A DNA stretch of 64,000 nucleotides from Porphyrobacter sp. (GCA_016125555.1 WGLN01000001.1:248001-312000), one strand, 5' to 3'. Shown: positions 38,105 through 50,161, counted from the first letter of the stretch. Translations and numbers: made by a program. Notes: a model not told the origin generated them from the sequence alone.

Positions 38105-38108
<4 letters not shown>
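37437..38108 (+). CDS. SDR family oxidoreductase (YdfG-like)
   Basis: A 223-residue short-chain dehydrogenase with TGASSGIG near 8-15, ANAGTGVSRPG, the catalytic serine in VTGSKAG and the pair in YSATKW. The C-terminal EQPRTAAVREVYIMP resembles the YdfG group, which reduces 3-hydroxy acids such as serine and malonic semialdehyde, but the substrate is not certain. The ATG follows AGGAGA. It diverges from the YciI gene across 163 bp and its end overlaps that of the CinA-like gene by 4 bp. Confidence 0.88.
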
Positions 38109-41619
<3,511 letters not shown>

Positions 41620-41623
<4 letters not shown>

Positions 41624-42030
41624 ACGATCCAGCGTATGTCGCTCTTGTTGACAGCCCAGTCATCTCCCGTTTTCTCGAGCTCGTAGCGCATACCTGAACC
41701 AACCGTATTGATGTCCACGATGCAGCGCCGTGAAGTCGGGCAACGCACAGCCTCGATTTCGAGCATCCCCGCATCTTGGCCGGTTTCATCGAACCAATAG
41801 GTCATTGCCGAAAACATGCCGAAATCGCCTTCGACCGTCTTGCTGGTGCAGGCCTTTCGTGCGGCCGGATCTGCATATACCTCGATGAAGAACGCCATCT
41901 CGGCCTTTATCGCCGCGGCGGCCGCTTCGGTGACCTGCGGCCTTGTGTCGAACAAGGCGGACAACCAGACCGCGCCCGCGACTAGAACAGCAAGCACACC
42001 GAGCGTGACGAAGTCCCTTGAACCGCTCAC
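41620..42030 (-). CDS. Small single-pass membrane protein, unknown
   Basis: I do not recognise this 136-residue protein. A hydrophobic segment at about residues 8-27 (VTLGVLAVLVAGAVWLSALF) suggests an N-terminal membrane anchor or uncleaved signal. The rest is soluble with three cysteines (KACTS, VRCPTSRRCIVD) that could make disulfides outside the cytoplasm. It starts at a GTG that overlaps the recN stop (GTGA) and ends overlapping the hydrolase start, so it is translated as part of the operon. Base composition is somewhat less G+C-rich than its neighbours. Confidence 0.75.
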
Positions 42031-43691
42031 ACCCCCTCCAGCAGCCGGTCCGCCTGCGCGCGGGCTTCGGGCGTCACCTCGGCGCCGGAAAGCATCCGCG
42101 CAATCTCCTCCTGCCGCCCGGCGCTGTCGAGCAGCACCACGCTCGTCCGCGTCACCGTGCCGCTGGACGCCTTGGCAATGAGGTAGTGCTGGCCGCCACG
42201 CGCGGCGACCTGGGGTGAGTGCGTCACCGCCAGCAATTGCCCGCCCGCCGCCAGCCGCGCCAACCGCTCGCCGATCGCCGAGGCCACCGCCCCGCCAACG
42301 CCGCGGTCGATCTCGTCGAAGATGATCGTCGCCGCCCCGCCCTGCTCCGCCAGCGCGACCTTCAGCGCGAGGATGAAGCGCGAGAGTTCGCCGCCGGACG
42401 CGATCTTGTTCAAGGGCGCAAAATCCGCGCCGGGGTTGGTCGAGATCAGGAACTCCACCGCGTCCATCCCGTGCGCGCCCCACCTGTCCTCGGGCAGCGC
42501 CGTCACGCTGGTGCGGAACTTCGCGGCGTCGAGCTTCAGGGGCGCCAGCTCCGCCGCCACCGCCGCATCGAGCTTGCCCGCCGCCGCGAGCCGCGCCTTG
42601 TGCGCCGCCTCGGCCGCCGCCACGTAAGCTGCGCGCGCCTCCTTCGCCGCCGCCTCGAGCGCATCCAATTGCGCCTCCCCGCCCTCGATCGCATCGAGCC
42701 GAGCGCGCATGGTGCGCATCAGTTCGGGCAGGTCATCGACCTCGCAGCGGTGCTTTCTTGCCGCGGCGCGCAAATCGAACAACCGGGTTTCGGCGCGCTC
42801 CAGCTCCAGCGGATCGTGGACCAGCGCCTCGGCGGCCTTCTCCAGCTTCTCCTCGGCCTCGCCCGCCTCGATCACCGCGCGGTCGAGCGCGGCGAGCGCC
42901 TCGGCGAGCAGCGGATGCTGTTCGGCAATCCGGTCCAATCGCCGCGCCGCCACCCGCAGCGCGGCAAGCGGCGAATCCGAGCCTTCCCAGATGTGCCGCA
43001 ATTCCTCGAGATCGCCCGACAGCTTCTCGCCCTTCTGCATGTCGGCCCGCGCCAGCGCGAGGCGCTCCTCCTCGCCTGCGACGGGTTCGAGCGCGGCGAG
43101 TTCGGCAAGGTGGGCGATGAGGAGGTCCTGATCGGCCTTGGCCTGTTCGACCTCGGCGCGCGCCTCGGAAAGCTGCGCCTCGGTCCGCGCCCAGTCGGCA
43201 AAGGCGCGTTCCAGCCCGGCCACATCGGTCCCGGCATAGCGATCGAGCAGCGCCCGGTGCCCGCGCGGGTTCACGAGGCCGCGATCATCGTGCTGGCCGT
43301 GAAGCTCGACCAGCGCGGGCGCGAGTTCGCGCAGCAGCGCGACGCTCGCGGGCTGGTCGTTGATGAAGGCCTTCGAACCGCCGTCGGCCTTGACCTGCCG
43401 CCGGATCAGCAGCGGTTCGCCCGGCTCGACCGCGATCCCCGCATCGTCGAGCGCCTCAGCAATCACACCCGGAAGCTGCGCGAATTCGAAACTGGCGGTG
43501 ACGCTCGCCCTGTCCTCCCCGGCGCGCACCAGCCCGGTTTCGGCGCGGTCGCCCAGCACCAGCCCCAGCGCATCGAGCAGGATCGACTTGCCCGCCCCCG
43601 TCTCCCCCGTCAGCACGCCCAGACCGCGCCCGAAATCGAGATCGAGCGCTTCGATGAGGACGATGTTGCGGATCGACAGGCGGGTCAGCAT
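42027..43691 (-). CDS. recN: DNA repair protein RecN
   Basis: The 554-residue SMC-like ATPase takes part in double-strand-break repair. The Walker A motif GETGAGKS is at 29-36 near the N-terminus, a long coiled-coil arm fills about 150-370, and the C-terminal half has the signature NKIASGGELSRFILALK and Walker B IIFDEIDRGVGG. The ATG at 43691 gives the conserved MLTRLSIRN start; the 10-residue extension to 43721 is not conserved-looking. No LexA-like box was recognised upstream. It is the first gene of the operon leading to ligA. Confidence 0.95.
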   Translation of the reverse strand: MLTRLSIRNIVLIEALDLDFGRGLGVLTGETGAGKSILLDALGLVLGDRAETGLVRAGEDRASVTASFEFAQLPGVIAEALDDAGIAVEPGEPLLIRRQVKADGGSKAFINDQPASVALLRELAPALVELHGQHDDRGLVNPRGHRALLDRYAGTDVAGLERAFADWARTEAQLSEARAEVEQAKADQDLLIAHLAELAALEPVAGEEERLALARADMQKGEKLSGDLEELRHIWEGSDSPLAALRVAARRLDRIAEQHPLLAEALAALDRAVIEAGEAEEKLEKAAEALVHDPLELERAETRLFDLRAAARKHRCEVDDLPELMRTMRARLDAIEGGEAQLDALEAAAKEARAAYVAAAEAAHKARLAAAGKLDAAVAAELAPLKLDAAKFRTSVTALPEDRWGAHGMDAVEFLISTNPGADFAPLNKIASGGELSRFILALKVALAEQGGAATIIFDEIDRGVGGAVASAIGERLARLAAGGQLLAVTHSPQVAARGGQHYLIAKASSGTVTRTSVVLLDSAGRQEEIARMLSGAEVTPEARAQADRLLEGV

Positions 43692-43864
43692 GGGCGCCGG
43701 AACAGATAGCGCACAGATCATCCCGCGTCACGCGCGCATGACAGCCAAATCCCCAAACTGGCGGGGGACCTGCCCGGATTGCGTGGTTTGCAACGAAGCC
43801 CCCCGCCAATCCGCCATCAATGCACATGACAAGCGCGGACGCCGGGACTAGAGCAGCGCCGCGA

Positions 43865-44329
43865 ATGGGACCGTTGCGAAGCCTTGTCACGGTAAATGGC
43901 CGCAAGCTGCTGAGCCTGGTGCTCGCCGCGCTGGCGATGCAGGCGCTGATGCCGGCCGGGCTGATGGTCGCGCCTGCCGCTGGCCACGGGGCGCAAGTCA
44001 TCCTGTGCCCGCAGACCCACCCGCTCGCCTACGCCGCGGCAAGGCGCGCCGCGCAGGCAGCCCATGAACTGGCCGCCATGCACGCCGCGATGGGCCACGC
44101 GCCCACTGCGCCAGGCGATGCCGCGCCCGGTTCCACGGCCGGTTCGCCTGCGCAGTCCTGCGCCTATGCCGGCGCGGGCGCGCTGGCGGCGCTGCTGCCC
44201 GATCACGAGCCGGTTTCCGCAGCCTTCCGGGCCGAGCCGCCCGCCCCGCCCCTGCCGCCGACGCCGCTGCGCCTCGCTGCGCCGCCGCACCTGCGTCCGC
44301 CGCTGCGCGCACCGCCTTCCCGCGTCTGA
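43865..44329 (+). CDS. DUF2946-like exported/membrane protein
   Basis: A 154-residue protein with a hydrophobic N-terminal segment (LLSLVLAALAMQALMPAGLMV), a histidine/cysteine-bearing middle (GHGAQVILCPQTH and several AHELAAMHAAMGHA histidines and methionines) and a proline-rich tail ending PPLRAPPSRV. This pattern resembles DUF2946 proteins that commonly precede copper-related TonB receptors. Start is uncertain: ATG 43820 would add 15 residues, but the codons there (act, aga, gca) are atypical. It is 100 bp upstream of the TonB receptor gene on the same strand. Confidence 0.68.
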   Translation: MGPLRSLVTVNGRKLLSLVLAALAMQALMPAGLMVAPAAGHGAQVILCPQTHPLAYAAARRAAQAAHELAAMHAAMGHAPTAPGDAAPGSTAGSPAQSCAYAGAGALAALLPDHEPVSAAFRAEPPAPPLPPTPLRLAAPPHLRPPLRAPPSRV

Positions 44330-44429
44330 ACCGCAACGACAATCCGGCACCCTGTTCGGCGGAACGGCTCTCGCGCCCCCGCCGCCGCGCCGCGTGCCGC
44401 CCGTTCTTCAGACACAGGAAAGACACGAA

Positions 44430-46562
44430 ATGAATCTCACCCGACTTGTCCGGGCAAGCCTGCTCGCCGGATGCACCCTCATGGCCGCGCACCCCGCGCT
44501 GGCCGACCAGCCCGCCCCGCCCGAGCCGATCCCGGCCAGCGACGATGGGCGGCTGACCGACACGATCATCGTCACCGCCCGCCGGACAGACAGCATCGCC
44601 CGCGATGCGGTGGCCGCGCCGCGGCAGATCGCCTTGCCCGCCGATGCCGCCGCGATCGCGGCGCGCGTTCCGGGCGGCGACATTTTCGGCAATGGCGCTC
44701 TGTCGGGGCAATTCTCCTATCGCGGGCTCGCGGGCGAACGCGTGCTGGGACGTGTCAACGGTCAGCGCTTCGCCAGCGGCGGCCCCAATGCGATGGACCC
44801 GCCGCTCCACTATGCGCCCGCGATCCTGGTGGAGCGCATCGACGTCGCCCGCGGTGTGGCGCCGGTTGCCGAGGGGCCTGCGCTCGCCGGGGCGGTCGAT
44901 GCGCAGCTGGTGCAGGCGCAATTCTCGGACAGTGCCAGTCTGGCCCCGCAGGGGCGCGCGACCGCCCAATACCGCAGCGTCGATGAGAGCTACGCCATTG
45001 GCGGCCTTGCCGCGCTGGCGAGCGAAAGCTGGCGGGTCGGCGTGATCGCCAGCCGCGAACAGGGCGAGGATTACCGCTTTCCCGGCGGGAGCGCGGTCGG
45101 CACCTCCTTCGAGCGCAATCTCTACGGCGTCCATGCGGGCTATCGCAGCGGCGCGGGCGAGCTGTTCGTCGAATACCGCCGCAGCGAGACCGATCCCTCG
45201 GGCAACCCGCCCTTCGCGCTCGACATCGTCTATTTCGACACCGATTTCGTGCAGGGCGGCTTTCGCGGTGACATTGCCGCGGATGTCGGTCTGACCGTGC
45301 GGCTGGGCCATGTCGCGGTGCGCCACCTGATGGACAACCAGACGCTGCGCCGGCCTGCCGCGCCGCCGATGCAGGCGCGCGCGACCTTCGCCGAGGCGGA
45401 TACCACCACTGCGGAGGCGGCGCTGCGGTTCGGCGGTGCGCGCGGCTATCTGGAGATCGGCGGCGACGTCGAGATCGCCGATCGCGATGTCACCATCACC
45501 AATCCGACCAACCCGGCGTTCTTCATCGAATCCCAGCCCGATGTGAACGCGGCGCGTTACGGCGCCTACCTGCAATGGCGCGGCCAGGCGGGCGCGGCGC
45601 AGTTCGAGCTTGGCGGGCGGATCGACCGGACCGAACAGTCGGCAGGGGTGCCGCAACTCGGCGCGGCGGTGCCGATGGGGCCGCGCGCGCTGGCGGCGGC
45701 GTTCATCGCCTCGGGTCGCGCGGCCCACGACACGACCTTCGATGCCGTGGCGCGGCTGTGGATCGAGGGCGGCGTGTTCGTCCCGCGGCTGACGCTGGCG
45801 CGCAAGACCCGGGTGCCAAGCGTGCTCGAACGCTTCGCGTGGCTGCCGACCGAGGCGAGTTTCGGCCTTGCCGATGGCAACATCTATGTCGGCAACCCCG
45901 ACTTGAAGCCCGAGGTGGCATGGATCGCGGAGGCGGGCTTCGATCTCGACGCGGACTGGCTGACGCTGCGCCCGACGGTGTTCTACCGGCGGGTCGACGA
46001 TTACATCCAGGGCACGCCCTTCGATGCCACGGTCGGGATTGTCGATAGCGCGGTCGAGATGGTCGCGAGCATGGGCGGCGACCCCACCCCGCTGCGTTTC
46101 CGCAACACCGATGCCGAGCTCTATGGTGCGGATCTCGACTTCGTGGCGCGGCCGCTAGCGCGGCTCGAACTGGCCGGCACGGCGAGCTACGTGCGCGGGC
46201 AGCGACGCGACATTGGCGATGATCTCTACCGCATCCCGCCCGCCAGCCTGCGCCTTTCGGCGACCTGGGCGGAGGGGCCGGTGGCGCTCGGGGCGGAGCT
46301 CTTCGCCGCGGCCGATCAGGAGCGGGTGTCCGCGACCAATGGCGAACTGCCCGGTGATGGCTACGCCACGCTGGGCCTGTTCGCGCGCTACGCCCTGTCT
46401 GGCAGCCTCGCGCTCGAGGGCGGGGTCGAGAACCTGTTCGACGCGGCCTACGCCCCGCATCTCGCCGGGCGCAGCCGGGTGGGCGCGTCGGACGTGCCGG
46501 TCGGCGGTCGCCTGCCCGGGCCGGGCCGCGGCGTCTGGGCGCGCGTGACGGCGCAGTTCTGA
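44430..46562 (+). CDS. TonB-dependent receptor, copper-receptor (OprC/NosA)-like
   Basis: A 710-residue outer-membrane receptor with signal peptide (ending HPALA), plug domain (DTIIVTARR to about residue 150) and a 22-strand-type beta barrel ending in the terminal aromatic GVWARVTAQF. The plug segment SGGPNAMDPPLHYAPAILVERIDV resembles the TonB-dependent copper receptors OprC/NosA. From memory of OprC, the methionine ligand of that loop is kept here but the cysteine is glycine. Metal specificity is therefore uncertain. AGGAAAG precedes the ATG. With the DUF2946-like gene it forms a two-gene unit. Confidence 0.88.
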   Translation: MNLTRLVRASLLAGCTLMAAHPALADQPAPPEPIPASDDGRLTDTIIVTARRTDSIARDAVAAPRQIALPADAAAIAARVPGGDIFGNGALSGQFSYRGLAGERVLGRVNGQRFASGGPNAMDPPLHYAPAILVERIDVARGVAPVAEGPALAGAVDAQLVQAQFSDSASLAPQGRATAQYRSVDESYAIGGLAALASESWRVGVIASREQGEDYRFPGGSAVGTSFERNLYGVHAGYRSGAGELFVEYRRSETDPSGNPPFALDIVYFDTDFVQGGFRGDIAADVGLTVRLGHVAVRHLMDNQTLRRPAAPPMQARATFAEADTTTAEAALRFGGARGYLEIGGDVEIADRDVTITNPTNPAFFIESQPDVNAARYGAYLQWRGQAGAAQFELGGRIDRTEQSAGVPQLGAAVPMGPRALAAAFIASGRAAHDTTFDAVARLWIEGGVFVPRLTLARKTRVPSVLERFAWLPTEASFGLADGNIYVGNPDLKPEVAWIAEAGFDLDADWLTLRPTVFYRRVDDYIQGTPFDATVGIVDSAVEMVASMGGDPTPLRFRNTDAELYGADLDFVARPLARLELAGTASYVRGQRRDIGDDLYRIPPASLRLSATWAEGPVALGAELFAAADQERVSATNGELPGDGYATLGLFARYALSGSLALEGGVENLFDAAYAPHLAGRSRVGASDVPVGGRLPGPGRGVWARVTAQF

Positions 46563-46584
46563 CAGATGGGTGCGCGGCGCCGCG

Positions 46585-46606
46585 GGGCCGGGTGTGTTCC
46601 CGGCCC
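46585..46606. terminator. Hairpin between convergent receptor and bamD genes
   Basis: GGGCCGGG at 46585-46592 pairs perfectly with CCCGGCCC at 46599-46606 around a six-base loop. It lies 22 bp after the TonB receptor stop and 17 bp from the bamD stop. No T-run follows on either strand, so it may be a weak bidirectional terminator or an RNA-stabilising hairpin. Confidence 0.5.
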
Positions 46607-46623
46607 TGTGGTGTCGCCGCCGA

Positions 46624-47418
46624 TCAGCTCGCGGTGACGCCCTCGGCGTGCTTCTGCACCAGCTTGTAGGCCTTTTCGTACCACTTGCTGCCCGGGTAGT
46701 TGGCGCCCAGCACCGAGGCATATTTCACCGCCTCTTCCGGGATGCCGAGCGCGAGGCTGCTTTCGGTCAGCCGGAACAGCGCCTCGGGCGTGTGGCTGGT
46801 GGTGTCGAACTTCTCGATCACGTTGCGGAAACGGATGTCGGCGGCGAGCCACATGCCCATGCGCTCGTAATGGCGGCCGATCTCCATCTCCTTGCCGGCA
46901 AGGTGATCGTTGACGAGATCGAGCTTCAGCCGCGCATCGGCGGCATATTCGCTCTGGGGAAAGCGCCGGTTGACCTCGCGCAGCGCGGTCTGCGCCTGCT
47001 CGGTGATCTTCTGGTCGCGGTTCACGTCGCTGATCTGCTCGTAATAGCACAGCGCGATCAGGTAATAGGCGTAGGGCGCGTCCTTGTTGCCGGGGTGGAT
47101 CGACAGGAAGCGCTGCGCGTTCTGGATCGACTTGTTGTAGTCGCGCGCGATGTAATAGCTGAAGGCGCTCATCAGCTGCGCGCGGCGCGCCCAGGGCGAA
47201 TAGGGGTGCTGGCGCTCGACCTCGTCGAACAGCGCGGCGGCCTGCACCGTGTTCCCCCGGTCGAGCCGCCGCTGCGCCTCGGCATAGAGCGATTCGACGT
47301 CGCGCGCGACATAGGCGACATCCTTGCCCTCGGTGCGCCCGGCGCAGGCCGGAAGGGTGGCAAGGCTCGCCGCGATCAGCGCCGCGGAGACAAGACGGGT
47401 CGGAACAGAAGTCGCCAT
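46624..47418 (-). CDS. bamD: Outer membrane protein assembly factor BamD
   Basis: A 264-residue lipoprotein of the BAM complex that inserts beta-barrel proteins. The lipobox ends LPAC (C25). Five TPR-like repeats follow, with ESLYAEAQRRLDRGNTVQAAALFDEVERQHPYSPWARRAQLMSAF-type spacing and FLSIHPGNKDAPYAYYLIALCYYEQI. These segments are characteristic of BamD/ComL. In many Alphaproteobacteria bamD is directly followed by recN; here an opposite-strand receptor pair of about 2.8 kb lies between. Confidence 0.95.
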   Translation of the reverse strand: MATSVPTRLVSAALIAASLATLPACAGRTEGKDVAYVARDVESLYAEAQRRLDRGNTVQAAALFDEVERQHPYSPWARRAQLMSAFSYYIARDYNKSIQNAQRFLSIHPGNKDAPYAYYLIALCYYEQISDVNRDQKITEQAQTALREVNRRFPQSEYAADARLKLDLVNDHLAGKEMEIGRHYERMGMWLAADIRFRNVIEKFDTTSHTPEALFRLTESSLALGIPEEAVKYASVLGANYPGSKWYEKAYKLVQKHAEGVTAS

Positions 47419-47527
47419 GGGCCGACCCTATAACGGCGGCTTCGCTGAACGCCAAGTGAAGGCTGCGCGCCCTCCCCAGCCCCGGCGGGATTTTCCTACA
47501 GCGGCGATGTGTGCTTCCCTCCCGCGC

Positions 47528-48448
47528 ATGACCCGCCGCGCCGATCCCCGCACCGCCCGCCTCCCCGTCCCCGCGGGAGAGCTCCCCGCCTTTACCCCGG
47601 TCCCGCGCCGCTGCGCGCGCCACGATGGCTGGACCCCCGATCGCCAGCGCGCCTTCATCGAGGCGCTCGCCGATACCGGCTCGGTCGCGGCGGCGTGCAA
47701 GGCGGTCGACATGAGCACGGTGGGCGCCTACCACCTGCGCCGCCAGCCCGGCGCCGAAAGCTTCCGCGCCGCCTGGGCCGCCGCGCTCGAACTCGGCGTG
47801 TCCCGGCTCGAGGACGTCGCCATGGAACGCGCGCTCCACGGGGTGGAAGAGCCGTTCTACGTCTACGGCCAGCACGTCGGCACGCGCACCCGCTACAACG
47901 ACCGGCTGCTGATGTTCATGCTGCGCAACCGCTCGCCCGAACGCTATGGCGTGGGGGTGAACGGCAGGCCCGGCGCGGGCGGGCTCAACGTGGTCAGCCA
48001 AACGGCGCTCGAGCGGCACAAGAAGACCTGGCGAAAGGAATGGGAGGCCGAACAGCGCGCGGTCAGCGTTGCCGAGGTGCGCGAGAGCATCGACCGCAAG
48101 ATCGCCGAGCTGCGCACCCGCATCGATGCCGAGCGGGCCGCGACCTGGGAGCAGCTGTCGGACGACACGCGCGCGGCCTGGGCGCGGTTCGTGGCGCTGC
48201 GCGAGCGCGACCTCGCCGCGCTGGAGCCGGACGGCGCGGCGCGCGAGGCGGCGGAGGTGGAGTGGGACGACGAGCCCGACGCCTTCGAGCGCCCCGCCCC
48301 GCCCGCCCTCCCCGCACCCGCAGCGCGCGGCGAGGCGGCGCAAGAGGAGATCCCCAAGCCCCCGCCGGGCTGGCGCAAGAGAAAGGAACCGCCGCCGCCG
48401 CCGAAGACGCGGTGGTCGCTGAAGGATGAGGGGGGGTTTGATCCTTGA
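47528..48448 (+). CDS. Hypothetical protein with terminase-small-subunit-like HTH
   Basis: A 306-residue protein. The N-terminal half contains TPDRQRAFIEALADTGSVAAACKAVDMSTVGAYHLRR, a helix-turn-helix pattern like those of phage terminase small subunits. This is followed by FRAAWAAALELGVSRLEDVAMERALHG and RNRSPERYG, a module I recognise from sphingomonad hypothetical proteins. The rest is a charged coiled-coil region and a Pro-rich basic tail. It could bind DNA, but no terminase large subunit or other phage gene is near. The start is uncertain; ATG 47507 is an alternative, and neither has a ribosome site. Confidence 0.75.
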   Translation: MTRRADPRTARLPVPAGELPAFTPVPRRCARHDGWTPDRQRAFIEALADTGSVAAACKAVDMSTVGAYHLRRQPGAESFRAAWAAALELGVSRLEDVAMERALHGVEEPFYVYGQHVGTRTRYNDRLLMFMLRNRSPERYGVGVNGRPGAGGLNVVSQTALERHKKTWRKEWEAEQRAVSVAEVRESIDRKIAELRTRIDAERAATWEQLSDDTRAAWARFVALRERDLAALEPDGAAREAAEVEWDDEPDAFERPAPPALPAPAARGEAAQEEIPKPPPGWRKRKEPPPPPKTRWSLKDEGGFDP

Positions 48449-48461
48449 GGGGCGCGGCCCG

Positions 48462-48902
48462 CTAATCCTCCCCACAAGGGGAGGGGGAGCATCCGCAGGA
48501 TGGTGGAGGGGCGGGCTGCACGTAATTCGGAAGAGCTGCAAGAAGCCCGGCGGCAACTTCAGGATGGCGCATGATGAACCCTGCCCAACTCGCTCTGCGA
48601 TTGTTAGCATTGCGGAATTCACATGTCGTCGGATGCAACGCCCACCTTGCGTCACTCTGCCGCGAAATTAAAATGATCAACGGACCACGCTGCAAATAGT
48701 CTGCAAAGAGCCCGTGATCAGCTGCAACGCACCAATCGGTAAACGCTCCCCACCAAAACATGGAACGAGGCGACAGCGGTATGCCAACCAGCCAGCGCTC
48801 ATTTTCCAATGGGATCCGGCTTTCCATCCTAACTTCATCCGGGATGGTGACGAGCTCAAAATGAGATTTATCCATTGGCAAATCTTGATCGGAACAGGTC
48901 AT
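48462..48902 (-). CDS. Hypothetical protein of the A+T-richer island
   Basis: A 146-residue (or 137 from ATG 48875) protein I cannot name. The core GAFTDWCVAADHGLFADYLQRGPLIILI with RWALHPTTCEFRNANNRRASWAGFI resembles a segment seen in phage- or plasmid-borne hypothetical proteins (T-x-WC, GPL-x-I-I, RWxxH). That resemblance is my recollection, not a search. The last 22 residues (rich in Pro, Ser, Cys) are encoded by the palindromic repeat, so the original C-terminus was probably replaced. No Shine-Dalgarno is seen. It follows the small winged-helix gene by 23 bp. Codon use is clearly more A+T-rich than the genome. Confidence 0.6.
   Translation of the reverse strand: MTCSDQDLPMDKSHFELVTIPDEVRMESRIPLENERWLVGIPLSPRSMFWWGAFTDWCVAADHGLFADYLQRGPLIILISRQSDARWALHPTTCEFRNANNRRASWAGFIMRHPEVAAGLLAALPNYVQPAPPPSCGCSPSPCGED
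48466..48516. repeat. Two-hairpin repeat, left copy
   Basis: CCTCCCC-ACAA-GGGGAGG (48467-48484) forms a perfect 7-bp hairpin. Five bases later CATC-CGCAG-GATG (48490-48502) forms a second hairpin, then a G-rich TGGAGGGGCGGGC tail. An inverted copy with compensatory changes lies at 50281-50322 on the other side of the A+T-richer island. On the minus strand the repeat supplies the last codons of the unknown gene at 48462. Confidence 0.8.
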
Positions 48903-48925
48903 AGATCAAGAAATATCGATCTAAT

Positions 48926-49162
48926 TCAGGTTTTTAGTCGATAGGTTCCTTTGCCGTCGACGAATTCGATCACGCCTTGGTCGCGAAGCTGTTGAAGCTC
49001 CCTACTGACGGTCTGCATCGGCGTTTCGCCGGCAGTCCCTGTATCAGCACACATGCGGGCGCCTTCTTGAGCGATTAGATCGCTTTGGCTGAAGACACCA
49101 TCGGGGCTTTTAGCAGCGACACGATGTACTGCATCGGTCACCGCCTCGGTCCAAGTTAGCAT
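48926..49162 (-). CDS. Small winged-helix protein (restriction-associated type)
   Basis: A 78-residue protein that is essentially one winged-helix domain: WTEAVTDAVHRVAAKSPDGVFSQSDLI, then TPMQTVSRELQQLRDQGVIEFVDG and the wing KGTYRLKT. This pattern resembles the C-terminal DNA-binding domain of DpnI-like (Dam-replacing) restriction enzymes and similar domains attached to other endonucleases, here as a free-standing protein. An AAGGAG site lies six bases before ATG 49162. It is located 129 bp downstream of the HNH endonuclease gene on the same strand and could be its DNA-recognition partner or a regulator. Confidence 0.75.
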   Translation of the reverse strand: MLTWTEAVTDAVHRVAAKSPDGVFSQSDLIAQEGARMCADTGTAGETPMQTVSRELQQLRDQGVIEFVDGKGTYRLKT

Positions 49163-49291
49163 TGTCACTCCTTTCGCTGCCAGAGAGATCACTTGAAGAG
49201 CAAGTTAACAAGTAGAGATCATGGATGAGTGCGAGGCGGAGTGCACCTATTTTGCATGGCGAAGAACTTGCCTCATCATGTGACATCACGG

Positions 49292-50161
49292 TTAAGCCGA
49301 GAAAGCGTGAAACGCGCGATGCCAAGCCAGGAATTGGGGATGAGGCCGATCAGCCTCGCGTTCGGGCGCAATTATCCTACCCGAAGGATTGATTATCGCC
49401 TCAACTCCAGCCCGATCGTTGACCTTGCGATGAACAATGATTTCGTGGTTGTCGGCCACGCCGATCAAGCCTCGGTCAAACATCCAGTGCGCGGTGCCCG
49501 ATAGTGCCAGCCCATTGCGAACAGAGTCCGGGCCGCAGTGTTCGACCGGACGTATATGCGCCGCCTCGACCTCAAGGCGGCCTCCACCGTTGACGAGACG
49601 CCATCCCGTCACCGCGCACCGCCCATCGTAGGCATGTAGCACGGCGCGGCGAAACGCACGGTCACGGAAAGGTCGGTTAAGGAGCGATTGAACCAGCGGG
49701 CGCTCAATCTCGAATGACGTCTGCTCCTCACGCACGCGGCTAAGGGGCTCAGGGTCGCCAACACGTGGAAGCGTTTCGTCCTCCGGCAAGCCAAGCGCGA
49801 CTATCCGCGCAAAGTCAGAATTTGATAGCGGGCGAACTGCGGATTGTGCGTTGGCCAAATCCCGTTCGACTGGCTCCCCGTCCACGATGTGGGGAACTGT
49901 TGGTTCGAAGGGCAAGTAGCTACCAGCTTCGATCAGCGCACGAAAGTGATCTGCGCGGTATGGGTCGGGGATGATTTGCGCGACTTTTGCGACAGCGAAA
50001 AAGCCTTTGGACTGCGGAAGCTTCACTGGCTCGCGATAAACGATCCAGTCGCCAATCATTTGTTTGGCGCGACTGAGATAGATTTTAGGGAACTGATAAT
50101 GCACCTCGGGAATGTCGGCGTAGCCCGACCCATCTTTGTGCATGAAAACGCCGAAAGCCAT
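49292..50161 (-). CDS. HNH endonuclease with N-terminal recognition-like domain
   Basis: A 289-residue protein. The C-terminal HNH nuclease is clear: YDGRCAVTG (C182), the general-base histidine in VEAAHIRP (H202), N217 in RNGLAL and H225 in TAHWMFDRGLIG. The N-terminal 120 residues (HYQFPKIYLSRAKQMIGDWIVYREP, FFAVAKVAQIIPDP) match a domain regularly fused to HNH nucleases and possibly of the PUA/EVE-like, modified-base-reading class; that reading is tentative. The ATG at 50161 has AGGAA upstream. It may restrict modified or foreign DNA. No methyltransferase gene is nearby, which would fit a type IV-like enzyme. Confidence 0.82.
   Translation of the reverse strand: MAFGVFMHKDGSGYADIPEVHYQFPKIYLSRAKQMIGDWIVYREPVKLPQSKGFFAVAKVAQIIPDPYRADHFRALIEAGSYLPFEPTVPHIVDGEPVERDLANAQSAVRPLSNSDFARIVALGLPEDETLPRVGDPEPLSRVREEQTSFEIERPLVQSLLNRPFRDRAFRRAVLHAYDGRCAVTGWRLVNGGGRLEVEAAHIRPVEHCGPDSVRNGLALSGTAHWMFDRGLIGVADNHEIIVHRKVNDRAGVEAIINPSGRIIAPEREADRPHPQFLAWHRAFHAFSA

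Noticed and set aside
43760..43808. GGCGGGGG and CCCCCGCC arms upstream of the DUF2946-like gene as a regulatory hairpin
   Set aside because: Arms are only 8 bp, the loop is over 30 bases, and in this G+C range such pairs are expected by chance.
47528..48448. Prophage remnant suggested by the terminase-like helix-turn-helix
   Set aside because: No other phage gene is present and the same type of protein is found outside prophages.
48714..48944. Plus-strand 76-residue frame in the island
   Set aside because: The opposite strand has a longer protein with a recognisable T-x-WC/GPL/RWxxH core and an operon arrangement.
49229..49504. Plus-strand 91-residue frame opposite the HNH gene
   Set aside because: It lies over the HNH catalytic region, which is clearly coding on the minus strand.
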